Below are positions 56,026 through 64,000 of a DNA stretch of 64,000 nucleotides, piece after piece. This stretch comes from Bradyrhizobium lupini (lineage in GTDB: Bacteria > Pseudomonadota > Alphaproteobacteria > Rhizobiales > Xanthobacteraceae), in contig NZ_CP162553.1 of NCBI RefSeq assembly GCF_040939785.1, forward strand, positions 1,054,001 through 1,118,000, written 5' to 3'. The stretch's first letter is position 1. Every line of letters begins with the position of its first letter. The notes under the pieces are model-generated. The model made no database searches. It was not told the origin of the DNA and worked only from the letters and a program-made list of their open reading frames with translations. The position numbers were made by a program, and so were the translations under genes.

Positions 56026-56856
56026 CTACTTTACCGCGCCAAAGGTGAGCCCGCGCACGAGCTGCTTCTGGCTGAACCAACCGAGGACGAGAATGGGCGC
56101 GATCGCCAACGTGGAAGCCGCCGACAGCTTTGCCCAGAACAGCCCTTCCGGGCTCGAATAGGACGCGATGAACGTGGTGAGCGGCGCAGCGTTCGAGGTC
56201 GACAGATTGAGCGTCCAGAACGCCTCGTTCCAGGCCAAGATCAGGTTCAGCAGCATGGTCGATGCGAGCCCCGGGATCGCCATCGGCGTCAGCACGTAGA
56301 TCAGCTCGCGGCCGATGGTGGCGCCGTCCATGCGCGCGGCTTCCAGGATGTCGCGCGGAATCTCCTTGAAATATGTGAACAGCATCCAGATCACGATCGG
56401 CAAGTTTCCGAGACACAGGATGAAGACGAGGCCGATGCGGGAATCGAGCAGGCCGAATGACTTGTAGATCAGGTAGATCGGCACCAGCACGCCGACCGGC
56501 GGCATCATCTTGGTCGAGAGCATCCAGAGCAGGATGTCCTTGGCGCGCTTGGTCGGCGAGAACGCCATCGACCAGGCCGCGGGGATCGCGATCAAAAGCG
56601 CGATCAAGGTCGAGCCGCCGGCGATGATGATCGAGTTCATCGCGTGGAGGACATAATCGCTGCGCTCCTGCACCGTCGCGTAGTTTTCCGCGGTCCAGTG
56701 GAAGAACAGGAAGGACGGCGGGATCGCGAAAGCCTCGAGCTCGGTCTTGAAGCTCGCCAATACCATCCAGAGGATCGGGAAGAAGATCAGGAAGCCGAAG
56801 AACCACGCCCCGATGGTCGAGACCACCACCCGCTGCCTCGTCGCCGTACGCGCCAT
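56026..56856 (-). CDS. Polyol/sugar ABC permease (SmoG/MalG type)
   Basis: A 276-residue CUT1 permease with about six helices. The EAA-type loop is [20 protein letters not shown]. The start [20 protein letters not shown] is typical. It follows the first permease by 3 bp. Confidence 0.92.
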   Translation of the reverse strand: MARTATRQRVVVSTIGAWFFGFLIFFPILWMVLASFKTELEAFAIPPSFLFFHWTAENYATVQERSDYVLHAMNSIIIAGGSTLIALLIAIPAAWSMAFSPTKRAKDILLWMLSTKMMPPVGVLVPIYLIYKSFGLLDSRIGLVFILCLGNLPIVIWMLFTYFKEIPRDILEAARMDGATIGRELIYVLTPMAIPGLASTMLLNLILAWNEAFWTLNLSTSNAAPLTTFIASYSSPEGLFWAKLSAASTLAIAPILVLGWFSQKQLVRGLTFGAVK

Positions 56857-56859
56857 GTC

Positions 56860-57732
56860 TTATGCCTCCAGGTTGCGACCGACGATACGGACGAGGAAAA
56901 AGGCAACAACGTTGGCGATCACGACAGCGACGAGGCCGCCTGCCGAGGCAGTACCGACATCGTACTGGATCAGTGCCTGCGAATAGATCAGGAAGGCGAT
57001 GTTGGTGGTCGAGAGTCCCGGGCCGCCGCCCGTGGTGACGTAGATCTCGGCAAAGACGGTGAGCAGGAAGATCGTCTCGATCAGGATCACCACCGTGACG
57101 GGGCGCGCGAGGTGCGGCAGCGTGATGTAGATGAAGGTCGAGACCGCGCTGGCACCGTCCATTTCAGCGGCTTCCTTCTGCTCCTCGTCGAGCGACTGCA
57201 TCGCGGTGAGCAAAATCAGGGTCGCGAACGGCAGCCATTGCCAGGACACGATCAGGATCACGGCGAGCAGCGGCGCGTCGGTAAACCAGTCAATCGGCGT
57301 CAACCCGAACAGCGAGGCGATCCAGGCAAACAGCCCGGACACAGGATGCATCAGCAGGTTCTTCCAGACCAGCGCGCTCACCGTCGGCATCACGAAGAAC
57401 GGCGCGATCACCATCAACCGCACGATGTTGAGGCCGATCACCGGCTGGTCGAGCAATAGCGCCAGCGGAACTCCGAGCAGGACGGTCAGCGCCAGCACCG
57501 AGCCGACCAGCACCAGCGTGTTCTGGAGCGAGGCGAGGAACGCGGGGTCGGTGAGGAAGTAGCGGAAGTTTTCCAGCCCGACGAACGCTTCCGAGCCGGG
57601 ATCGAGTAAGCTGTAATGCAGCGTCGAGAAATAGATCGTCAACGCGAGCGGGACGATCATCCAGATGAACAGCAGCCCGACGGCCGGCGTCAGGAGCGTC
57701 CGTGCGAGAAGCTGCGTCTGCCGGGTTGCCAT
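56860..57732 (-). CDS. Polyol/sugar ABC permease (SmoF/MalF type)
   Basis: A 290-residue CUT1 permease; the EAA-type loop is SLDEEQKEAAEMDGASAVST. The ATG at 57732 has GGAGAAG seven bases upstream. Another in-frame ATG at 57768 falls inside the perfect stem-loop at 57761-57792 and would be sequestered, so the shorter start is preferred. Confidence 0.92.
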   Translation of the reverse strand: MATRQTQLLARTLLTPAVGLLFIWMIVPLALTIYFSTLHYSLLDPGSEAFVGLENFRYFLTDPAFLASLQNTLVLVGSVLALTVLLGVPLALLLDQPVIGLNIVRLMVIAPFFVMPTVSALVWKNLLMHPVSGLFAWIASLFGLTPIDWFTDAPLLAVILIVSWQWLPFATLILLTAMQSLDEEQKEAAEMDGASAVSTFIYITLPHLARPVTVVILIETIFLLTVFAEIYVTTGGGPGLSTTNIAFLIYSQALIQYDVGTASAGGLVAVVIANVVAFFLVRIVGRNLEA

Positions 57733-57760
57733 TCTTGGCTTCTCCGCTTGCGGGAAGAAG

Positions 57761-57792
57761 GCGGCCATCCACCTGGAGCGGTGGATGGCCGC
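57761..57792 (-). repeat. Intercistronic stem-loop between binding protein and permease
   Basis: A perfect 13-bp inverted repeat, GCGGCCATCCACC and GGTGGATGGCCGC, around the loop TGGAGC. It lies 30 bp after the binding-protein stop and 28 bp before the permease start. Such structures often protect the upstream message so that the binding protein is made in excess. Confidence 0.65.
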
Positions 57793-57822
57793 AAGTCTGA
57801 GCTCAGGAGGGAGAGCTCGAGC

Positions 57823-59133
57823 TCACTTGATGTAACCCGCGCGCTTCATCTCGCGCTCGGTTGAAGATTGCGCCGCGGTGAGCGCGGCATCGACCGTCAT
57901 CGATCCCGCAAGCGCGGCCGAGAATTGCTGGCCCACCTGCGTACCGATGCCCTGGAATTCGGGGATGGCCGCATATTGCACGCCGACGTAGGGCACCGGC
58001 TTCACCGTCGGCTTGTTCGGATCGGCGGCATCGATCGAGGCCAGCGTCAGCTTGGCGAACGGGGCGACCTTCAGATAATCAGGGTTTTGGTAGAGCGAGG
58101 TTCGGGTGCCCGGCGGCACGTTCGCCCAGCCCTCCTTCGCAGCCACGACCTTGGTGTAATCCTTGCTGGTGGCCCAGGCGATGAACTTCTCGGCGGCTTC
58201 GGCCTTCTTCGAGCCGGCGGGAATTGCGAGGCTCCAGGCCCACAGCCAGTTGGCGTTCTTGCCGAGCCCGGTGTTGGGCGCCAGCGCGAAGCCGACCTTG
58301 TCGGCGACCTTGGAGTCCTTCGGGTTGGTGACGAACGACGCCGCGACGGTGGCATCGATCCACATTGCGCACTTGCCGGCATTGAACAGCGCGAGGTTCT
58401 CGTTGAAGCCGTTCGAGCTCGCACCGGGAGGGCCGGCCTGCTTCATCAGGTCGACATAGGTCGTGAGCGTCGCCTTCCATTCCGGCGTGTTGAACTGCGG
58501 CTGCCACTTCTCGTCGAACCAGCGCGCGCCGTAGGAATTGGCCATGGCGGAGAGGAACGCCATGTTCTCGCCCCAGCCGGCCTTGCCGCGCAGGCAGATG
58601 CCGTAGACGCCGGCGCTCTTGTCGGTGAGCTTCTTGGCGGCGTCGACGACGAAATCCCAGGTGGGGCTTTCCGGCATCTTGAGGCCGGCCTTGTCGAACA
58701 GGTCGGTGCGGTACATCACCATCGAGCTCTCGCCGTAGAATGGCGCGGCGTAGAGCTTGCCGTCGACCGAGACCGCATCCTTGATCTTGGGCAGGAGGTC
58801 GGCGACGTCGTAGTCGGCGCCGAGATTGGCGAGCGGCACCAGCCAACCCTTCTTGGCCCAGATCGGCACCTCGTAGGTGCCGATGGTGAGGACGTCGAAC
58901 TGGCCGCCCTTGGTGGCGATGTCGGTGGTGACGCGCTGGCGCAGCACGTTCTCTTCCAGCGTCACCCATTTGACGCTGGTATCGGGGTTCTTCTTGGTGA
59001 ATTCACCCGTCAGCCCCTGCATGCGGATCATGTCGCCGTTGTTCACGGTGGCAATCGTCAGGGTCGTTTCGGCCATCGCGGGGACAGCCAGCAGGACAGA
59101 CGCGCCACAGACGGCGCCGAGGACGTGTTTCAC
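57823..59133 (-). CDS. Sugar-alcohol ABC substrate-binding protein (SmoE type)
   Basis: A 436-residue periplasmic SBP_bac_1 protein. The signal peptide ends at AVPAMA (residue 21). TLTIATVNNGDMIRMQGLTG and AKKGWLVPLANLGADYDVAD resemble sorbitol/mannitol-binding proteins. It leads the transporter operon. A candidate promoter and the palindrome at 59163-59187 lie directly upstream. Confidence 0.88.
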   Translation of the reverse strand: MKHVLGAVCGASVLLAVPAMAETTLTIATVNNGDMIRMQGLTGEFTKKNPDTSVKWVTLEENVLRQRVTTDIATKGGQFDVLTIGTYEVPIWAKKGWLVPLANLGADYDVADLLPKIKDAVSVDGKLYAAPFYGESSMVMYRTDLFDKAGLKMPESPTWDFVVDAAKKLTDKSAGVYGICLRGKAGWGENMAFLSAMANSYGARWFDEKWQPQFNTPEWKATLTTYVDLMKQAGPPGASSNGFNENLALFNAGKCAMWIDATVAASFVTNPKDSKVADKVGFALAPNTGLGKNANWLWAWSLAIPAGSKKAEAAEKFIAWATSKDYTKVVAAKEGWANVPPGTRTSLYQNPDYLKVAPFAKLTLASIDAADPNKPTVKPVPYVGVQYAAIPEFQGIGTQVGQQFSAALAGSMTVDAALTAAQSSTEREMKRAGYIK

Positions 59134-59162
59134 GGTGACCTCCCTAAGCTCGCGCTTTTGAG

Positions 59163-59213
59163 CATATGCCCACGCGTTGGGCGTATGTTCGGCTGAGGGC
59201 GGGCCGTTGTCAA
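59163..59213 (-). promoter_or_regulatory. Candidate promoter with SorC operator for the polyol operon
   Basis: On the minus strand TTGACA (59213-59208) is followed after 17 nt by GAACAT (59190-59185). A 10-bp-arm imperfect palindrome, CATATGCCCA-CGCGT-TGGGCGTATG (59163-59187), overlaps the -10 and start region, 30 bp from the binding-protein ATG. Most of its sequence recurs at 61139-61159, upstream of the HAD gene that precedes the SorC gene. Confidence 0.6.
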
Positions 59214-59279
59214 GCAGGCGCGCGGACGTTTCGGCAACTTATGAGTGCTGCGATGCGGGGGAGCTCGTGCGTCGCCCTC

Positions 59280-59460
59280 CCCGTCATGCCCCGCGAAGGG
59301 GCATCCAGTACTCCGTGCCGTCTGTCGGTTTGCCTCAAGCGGCGCTGCGGCGTCCTGGATCGTCCGCCTGCCGCCTTCGCTAAACCTTCGGCGCCCCCAG
59401 ACCTCAATCCCGGCGAAGCCTTGGCGTAGCCGGGTCGCGGACGACGACAGCGGCGTGGGT
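59280..59460. repeat. Bradyrhizobiaceae-type dispersed intergenic element (tentative)
   Basis: The stretch between the SorC gene and the polyol operon has a perfect hairpin ATGCCCC-GCGAA-GGGGCAT (59286-59304) followed by CCAGTACTCCG, then CCTGGATCGTCCGCCTGCC and later CGCGGACGACGACAG. These words are common in the repeated noncoding elements of Bradyrhizobium and Rhodopseudomonas. Only one copy is seen in this window, so identification rests on recollection of the family. Confidence 0.5.
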
Positions 59461-59506
59461 GGCGAAATCCCTGCCTCGCGCCCCGCGCGGGAAACGACGA
59501 ACCGCC

Positions 59507-60457
59507 TCAGCGCTCCAGAATCGCCCTTGCGGTCGCCTCGTCCGTAATCAGACCGTTGATCAGCCGCCCATTCAGCGCCGCCGCGATCGCCGGCACCTTG
59601 GCTGCGCCGACGGCGGCGCCGATCGTCGTGGTCTTCGCCGGGACCTCCGGCGGAATGCTGGTCAACCGTTTGTTGGTGCCGGCCTTCAGCAGGCGGCCCT
59701 TGGAATCATAGGCCCAGCCCGTGATCTCGCCAATCGCCCCTTGCCGCATCATCTCGAACAATTCGTCGCGGGTGACGAAGCCGTCGACATGGACCTGCGC
59801 CTTCTGGTCCATCTGGCCGATGCCGACGAGGCGCAAATCCGCCTTCTCCGCGACCGCCTTCACCTTCGCGATCGGCTCGATCCGGACCATCTTGTTGCGC
59901 TCGTCCTCGGACGACATCAGGAACGGTAGCGGCATCGGGTAATGCCGTGCGCCGGTGCGATCGGCGAGCCGGCCGACGGTATCGTAGAAGCTCGCAGAAC
60001 CGTCGGCGGAGATGTTGCCGACGAGCGAGACGATCTGGTGATTGGGCCGGTCGATCGGCGTGACGCGCTCGACCGCGGCGCGCACGGCGCGTCCCGTCCC
60101 GAGCGCGACGATGACGGGCGTTTCCGAACGCAGGGTGGAATCGAGCAGGTTGGCGCAGCGTTCGGCAATGCCCGCTGTGGCCTGCGGCGCGGCGGGATCA
60201 GCCGGCACCACCTCGCAATGGGCAAGGTCGAAACGTTCCTTCAACCGCGCCGCCAGCTCCATGCACGCGGCGATGGGATGTTCGAGCCGGAAGGTGATGA
60301 GCCGCTCGGCGAGACATAGCGACACCAGCCGCTGCGCCGACGCGCGCGACACCTGGAGCATCTTCGCGATCTCGTCCTGGGTGTGACCGGCAATGAAATA
60401 GAGCCAGCCGGCACGCGCAGCGTCGTCGAGCCTGGACTTTTCGTTCTCGGCGGCCAT
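59507..60457 (-). CDS. SorC-family sugar-binding transcriptional regulator
   Basis: A 316-residue SorC protein. The N-terminal helix-turn-helix covers HTQDEIAKMLQVSRASAQRL (about 25-44), and a phosphosugar-binding domain follows with VIVALGTGRAVRAAVERV and GIGQMDQKAQVHVDGFV. It is 8 bp downstream of the HAD gene. Its target is probably the polyol operon, whose promoter holds the palindrome at 59163. A phosphorylated sugar or polyol would be the effector. Confidence 0.88.
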   Translation of the reverse strand: MAAENEKSRLDDAARAGWLYFIAGHTQDEIAKMLQVSRASAQRLVSLCLAERLITFRLEHPIAACMELAARLKERFDLAHCEVVPADPAAPQATAGIAERCANLLDSTLRSETPVIVALGTGRAVRAAVERVTPIDRPNHQIVSLVGNISADGSASFYDTVGRLADRTGARHYPMPLPFLMSSEDERNKMVRIEPIAKVKAVAEKADLRLVGIGQMDQKAQVHVDGFVTRDELFEMMRQGAIGEITGWAYDSKGRLLKAGTNKRLTSIPPEVPAKTTTIGAAVGAAKVPAIAAALNGRLINGLITDEATARAILER

Positions 60458-60465
60458 GGCAGGCG

Positions 60466-61125
60466 TCAGGCGTCCTTCCAGAAATCGATCATGCGCGCGA
60501 AGACCCGGTCGGCCCCCGCACCCGACAGTATAGCCTGCCCGTCGCGTCCGCGATAATGGCTGCCGCCGGCAAATCCCCAGACCGTCATGCCGGCCGCCTT
60601 GCCCGCCTGCACGCCGCTCGGACTATCCTCGATCACCAGCGTGCGCGCAGGTTGCGCGCCCATCTGCTCGGCCGCGTACAGAAAGAGATCGGGCGCCGGC
60701 TTGCCGTGCCTGACCATCTGCGCGGTGTAGATCCGGTCGCCGAAATGCGCCCGCAGGCCGGTGACGTCAAGGGAGAGCGCGACACGGTCGATGTCGCTGG
60801 AGGAAGCCACGCAGAATGGTGCCCGCAGGCCCGACAAGATCATATCGACATCAGAAACCGGATGAAGCGCCTTTTCGAACGCCATCAACACGCGCGACTT
60901 CAGCCGGGACGGAAAATCGACCGGCATTGCGTGGCCGAGCTCGCGATAATGCCGAGTAATTGCGCTCGTGCTTCGTCCAAGGAACAGCTCCAGCGCTTGT
61001 GCAAGTGTCAGCGATATCCCGGATTCGGACAGCTCGTCCGACAGGCATTGACAGCTCAACAGCTCGCTGTCGACGAGCACACCGTCGCAATCGAAGATAA
61101 TGAGATCGAACTGACCAGGATCCAT
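60466..61125 (-). CDS. HAD-IA family phosphatase
   Basis: A 219-residue haloacid-dehalogenase-like hydrolase. Nucleophile and acid/base are Asp12 and Asp14 in IIFDCDGVLVDSE; motif II is in VASSSD, motif III in RHGKPAPDLF and motif IV in VIEDSPSGVQAG. Sugar-phosphate phosphatases of this type occur in polyol operons. A SorC-like site lies 13 bp before the start. Confidence 0.87.
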   Translation of the reverse strand: MDPGQFDLIIFDCDGVLVDSELLSCQCLSDELSESGISLTLAQALELFLGRSTSAITRHYRELGHAMPVDFPSRLKSRVLMAFEKALHPVSDVDMILSGLRAPFCVASSSDIDRVALSLDVTGLRAHFGDRIYTAQMVRHGKPAPDLFLYAAEQMGAQPARTLVIEDSPSGVQAGKAAGMTVWGFAGGSHYRGRDGQAILSGAGADRVFARMIDFWKDA

Positions 61126-61138
61126 TCGGTCATTCGAT

Positions 61139-61159
61139 CATATGCTCACCTGTTGAGCA
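61139..61159 (-). promoter_or_regulatory. Second copy of the SorC-type operator
   Basis: CATATGCTCACCTGTTGAGCA matches the site at 59163 at 16 of the first 21 positions (CATATGCYCACSYGTTGRGCR), with a 6-bp dyad TGCTCA/TGAGCA at its core. Position just before the HAD-SorC gene pair suggests autoregulation. Confidence 0.55.
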
Positions 61160-61195
61160 ATAGCTCACTGAAGCCAATCGTAGTCGGCGGCAGCC

Positions 61196-62386
61196 TCATC
61201 TCCGCTGATTATAAACGTCGATGCACACCGCCCCAAGCAGGACCAGGCCCTTGATGACCTGCTGATAGTCGATGCCGATGCCGAGGATGGACATGCCGTT
61301 GTTCATCACGCCCATGATCATGGCGCCGACCACGGCGCCACCGACGCGGCCGACACCGCCATAGGCCGAGGCGCCGCCGATGAAGCAGGCCGCGATGACG
61401 TCGAGCTCGAAGCCGAGGCCCGCCTTCGGCGTTGCTGTGTTGAGGCGCGCGGCGAAGACGAGGCCGGCGAGCGCAGCGAGCACGCCCATGTTGACGAAGG
61501 TGAGGAAGGTCAACCGTTCCGTCTTGATGCCCGACAGGCTTGCCGCTTTCGCATTGCCGCCAACCGCGTAGACCTGCCGACCGATGACGGTGCGGCGGGT
61601 GACGAAACCGTACAGCGCGATCAGCGCGGTCATGATGACCAGCACGTTCGGCAGACCGCGATGCGAGGCGATCAGATAGGTGAAATAGAGCACAGCGCAA
61701 GCCAGGAGAATGCTCTTGCCGAGGAAGAACGCGTAAGGCTCGACCTCGATGCCGTGCAGCTGCTCGCGCGAGCGCCCCTTGGCGCTGGCGTAGACGAGGC
61801 CGAGCGCGAGCACCGCACCGACCAGCATCGACGTCGGATGCAGCGTGCCGGCCTCGGGCAGCATCTCCGGAATGAAGCCGGAGGACAGCTTCTGGAAGGT
61901 GGCCGGGAACGGTCCTAGTGACTGGCCTTGCAATACCGCAAGCGCGAGGCCCTTGAACACCAGCATGCCGGCCAGCGTCACGATGAAGGACGGTATCTTG
62001 AAATAGGCCACCCAATAGCCCTGCGCGGCGCCGATCGCCGCGCCCAGCAGCAGGCAGGCGATAAAGGCGAGCGCGTAGTCGACCTTGTAGGTCACCATGA
62101 GCACGGCAGCCACCGCGCCGACGAAGCCCGCGACCGAGCCGACCGAGAGGTCGATATGGCCGGTGACGATGACGAGCAGCATGCCGAGCGCCATGATGAC
62201 GATGTAGCTGTTCTGGAGCACCAGATTGGTCAGGTTGAGCGGCTGCAGCAGCGTGCCGCCAGTCATGACCTGGAAGAACAGCATGATCGCGATCAGCGAC
62301 ATCAGCATGCCGTAATTGCGCAGATTGTTCTTGATGAAGCTGCCGTGCCGGCCCTCCTCGGGCAGCGAAACCGTCTTGTCGGTCAT
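61196..62386 (-). CDS. gguB: Multiple-monosaccharide ABC permease (GguB/XylH type)
   Basis: A 396-residue CUT2 permease with eight or more helices. MALGMLLVIVTGHIDLSVGS is the diagnostic block; AVGGNAKAASLSGIKTERL is the ATPase-coupling region. The long insertion between helices (YASAKGRSREQLHGIEVEP) is typical of GguB/MmsB rather than RbsC. The ATG overlaps the gguA stop (ATGA, 62383-62386). Some 70 bp separate it from the HAD gene. Confidence 0.87.
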   Translation of the reverse strand: MTDKTVSLPEEGRHGSFIKNNLRNYGMLMSLIAIMLFFQVMTGGTLLQPLNLTNLVLQNSYIVIMALGMLLVIVTGHIDLSVGSVAGFVGAVAAVLMVTYKVDYALAFIACLLLGAAIGAAQGYWVAYFKIPSFIVTLAGMLVFKGLALAVLQGQSLGPFPATFQKLSSGFIPEMLPEAGTLHPTSMLVGAVLALGLVYASAKGRSREQLHGIEVEPYAFFLGKSILLACAVLYFTYLIASHRGLPNVLVIMTALIALYGFVTRRTVIGRQVYAVGGNAKAASLSGIKTERLTFLTFVNMGVLAALAGLVFAARLNTATPKAGLGFELDVIAACFIGGASAYGGVGRVGGAVVGAMIMGVMNNGMSILGIGIDYQQVIKGLVLLGAVCIDVYNQRR

Positions 62387-63960
62387 GGCTGCGATCCTCC
62401 CATCTCCGCACCCGCAAGGGCGCTGCTTCCATAATTTCTGTCGTTGCGCATGATGGCGCGCATGATCTTTTCCTGCGTCGCATCACGTCCCTTGAACTCG
62501 CCGACGAAGGCGCCGTCGTTCATGACACAGATGCGGTCGCAGATGCCGAGTAGCTCGGGCATCTCCGAGGAGATCACCACCACGCCACGGCCGGCTTCTG
62601 CAAGCTCGTTGATGATACAGTAGATCTCGTATTTGGCACCGACGTCGATGCCCCGGGTCGGCTCGTCCAGGATCAAGACCTTGGGGTCGGTCATCAGCCA
62701 TTTCGACAGCACGACCTTTTGCTGGTTGCCGCCGGAGAGCTGGCTGGTCTCCTGATAGACGTCGGAGCAGCGGATGCGCATCCGGTTGCGGTAGTCGCTG
62801 GCGACCTTCAGCTCGGCAATGTCGTCGATGACGCGGCGAGGAGCGACCTGGTCGAGGCTTGCGAGCGTGATGTTCTTGCGGACGTCGTCGGCGAGGATCA
62901 GCCCTAGCTGCTTGCGGTCCTCCGTGACATAGGCAAGGCCGGCGTCGATCGCGGCCGCCACGTTGGGCAGCACGATCTCATGACCCTCGAGCCGGATGCG
63001 ACCGCTGATCGTGGTGCCCCACGACCGGCCAAACAGGCTCATGGCGAATTCGGTGCGGCCGGCGCCCATCAATCCGGCAATGCCGACGACTTCGCCGCGC
63101 TTCACGCTGAAATCGACGTTCTTGATCACCTGCCGCTCGGGATGGATGGGATGGTAGACCGACCAGCTCTCGACGGTGAGAACGGGCTCGCCGATCTTTG
63201 CGCTGCGCTCCGGAAAGCGGTGGGCGAGATCGCGGTTGACCATGCTGCGGATGATGCGGTCTTCCTGGATCGGCTCGGCGTGGCAATCGATGCTGTCGAC
63301 GGTGCGGCCGTCGCGCAGAACCGTGATGTGGTCGGCGACCTTGGCGACCTCGTTCAGCTTGTGCGAGATCAGGATCGAGCCGATGCCCTGCGCGCGGAAC
63401 GCCATCAGCCGCTCCAGCAGTGCGGCGCTGTCGGCCTCGTTGAGGCTCGCGGTCGGCTCGTCCAGGATCAGCATCCGCACCCGCTTGGACAGCGCCTTGG
63501 CGATCTCGACCAGCTGTTGCTTGCCGACGCCGAGATCGGTGATCAGCGTATCCGGCGATTCCTTGAGGCCGACCTGCGCGAGCAGGTCGCGCGTGCGCCG
63601 ATACACCTCGTCGCGGTCGATGACGCCAAGCTTTGACGGCGGATGCGATAGGAAGATGTTTTCGGCAATCGACATCAGCGGGATCAGCGCGAGCTCTTGA
63701 TGAATGATGATGATGCCGAGCGCCTCGGAATGGTTGATGTCGCGGAAGCGGCGCTCCTCGCCATCGAAGATGATGGTGCCCTCGTAGCTGCCGGCCGGGT
63801 AGACGCCGCTGAGGACCTTCATCAGCGTGGACTTGCCGGCACCGTTCTCGCCGACGAGGGCGTGGATCTGCCCGGCTTCAACCGAGAAGTTGACATCACG
63901 CAGCGCCTGCACACCGGAAAAGCTCTTGCTGACGTTACGCATCTCCAGCATTGCGGTCAT
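62383..63960 (-). CDS. gguA: Multiple-monosaccharide ABC ATP-binding protein (GguA/MmsA type)
   Basis: A 525-residue double ATPase of CUT2 transporters. The first half has Walker A GENGAGKSTLMKVLSG and LILDEPTASLNEADSAAL; the second has QLSGGNQQKVVLSKWL and LILDEPTRGIDVGAKYEIY, with a degenerate second Walker A (GLMGAGRTEFAMSLFG) as usual for this family. The binding protein (ChvE/MmsE type) is expected upstream, beyond the right end of the window. Confidence 0.9.
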   Translation of the reverse strand: MTAMLEMRNVSKSFSGVQALRDVNFSVEAGQIHALVGENGAGKSTLMKVLSGVYPAGSYEGTIIFDGEERRFRDINHSEALGIIIIHQELALIPLMSIAENIFLSHPPSKLGVIDRDEVYRRTRDLLAQVGLKESPDTLITDLGVGKQQLVEIAKALSKRVRMLILDEPTASLNEADSAALLERLMAFRAQGIGSILISHKLNEVAKVADHITVLRDGRTVDSIDCHAEPIQEDRIIRSMVNRDLAHRFPERSAKIGEPVLTVESWSVYHPIHPERQVIKNVDFSVKRGEVVGIAGLMGAGRTEFAMSLFGRSWGTTISGRIRLEGHEIVLPNVAAAIDAGLAYVTEDRKQLGLILADDVRKNITLASLDQVAPRRVIDDIAELKVASDYRNRMRIRCSDVYQETSQLSGGNQQKVVLSKWLMTDPKVLILDEPTRGIDVGAKYEIYCIINELAEAGRGVVVISSEMPELLGICDRICVMNDGAFVGEFKGRDATQEKIMRAIMRNDRNYGSSALAGAEMGGSQP

Positions 63961-64000
63961 GATTTCACGTCCCTCAATCAGTGTTAGATCACCTCTCCCC

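Overview
The window is high-GC alphaproteobacterial DNA, most like Bradyrhizobium or a close relative. The grounds are the gene families, the full aerobic (Pseudomonas denitrificans/rhizobial type) cobalamin pathway, GTG starts in ATGA/GTGA-coupled operons, and an intergenic element of the kind dispersed in Bradyrhizobiaceae genomes (59280-59460). No tRNA, rRNA, CRISPR, insertion sequence or prophage was recognised. Composition looks even, so this reads as ordinary chromosome.

Layout. (1) 1-7300: a hydantoin/cyclic-amide cluster. A racemase-like gene on + faces a minus-strand operon hyuA-hyuB-aminotransferase-carbamoylase-flavin reductase. (2) 7746-11886: a siderophore-type TonB receptor and a PepSY membrane protein behind a cobalamin riboswitch. 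(3) 11939-34762: a cobalamin island. It holds an alpha-ribazole-phosphatase-like gene, cobT, cobF, a lone CbiM-like protein (own riboswitch), cobA-B-M-E-L, cobK (opposite strand), cobJ-I-H-G-N-W and a DUF1636 gene (third riboswitch), then divergent cobO-cobQ, the pair cobD/cbiB, and cobU-cobS-bluB. Nearly every step from uroporphyrinogen III to adenosylcobalamin is encoded. The AAA+ cobaltochelatase subunits (CobS/CobT of the P. denitrificans naming) and the Co(II) reductase are not seen here. (4) 34940-38642: a predicted Tat-exported ABC_sub_bind protein translationally coupled to a hybrid histidine kinase, a TorT/TorS- or LuxP/LuxQ-like pairing. (5) 38689-43308: an interrupted alpha/beta hydrolase, a LysR regulator divergent from an MhqO/MhqD-like pair, and a CorA-family transporter. 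(6) 43627-51564: an amidase and dipeptide-type ABC transporter operon with a divergent LysR gene. (7) 51572-63960: a polyol/sugar catabolic block. It has a SmoEFGK-like transporter, SDR dehydrogenase, FGGY and PfkB kinases, a SorC regulator, a HAD phosphatase and a GguAB-like transporter running off the window.

Regulation that can be read directly: three cobalamin riboswitches, two of them with TTGAC-type promoters placed to start transcription at the aptamer's 5' edge; two copies of a 21-bp operator-like palindrome next to the SorC-flanking transcription units; a repeated LysR-type motif in the mhqO/LysR gap; and a stem-loop between the sugar-binding protein and its permease.

Six otherwise well-conserved genes carry a single lesion each: hyuA, hyuB, cobU, the hybrid kinase and the amidase-linked LysR are frameshifted, and the 38.7-kb hydrolase has an in-frame TAG. 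At least two of the indels abut homopolymer runs, and cobU would be essential to an otherwise intact pathway. Sequence error is therefore a serious alternative to real pseudogenes.
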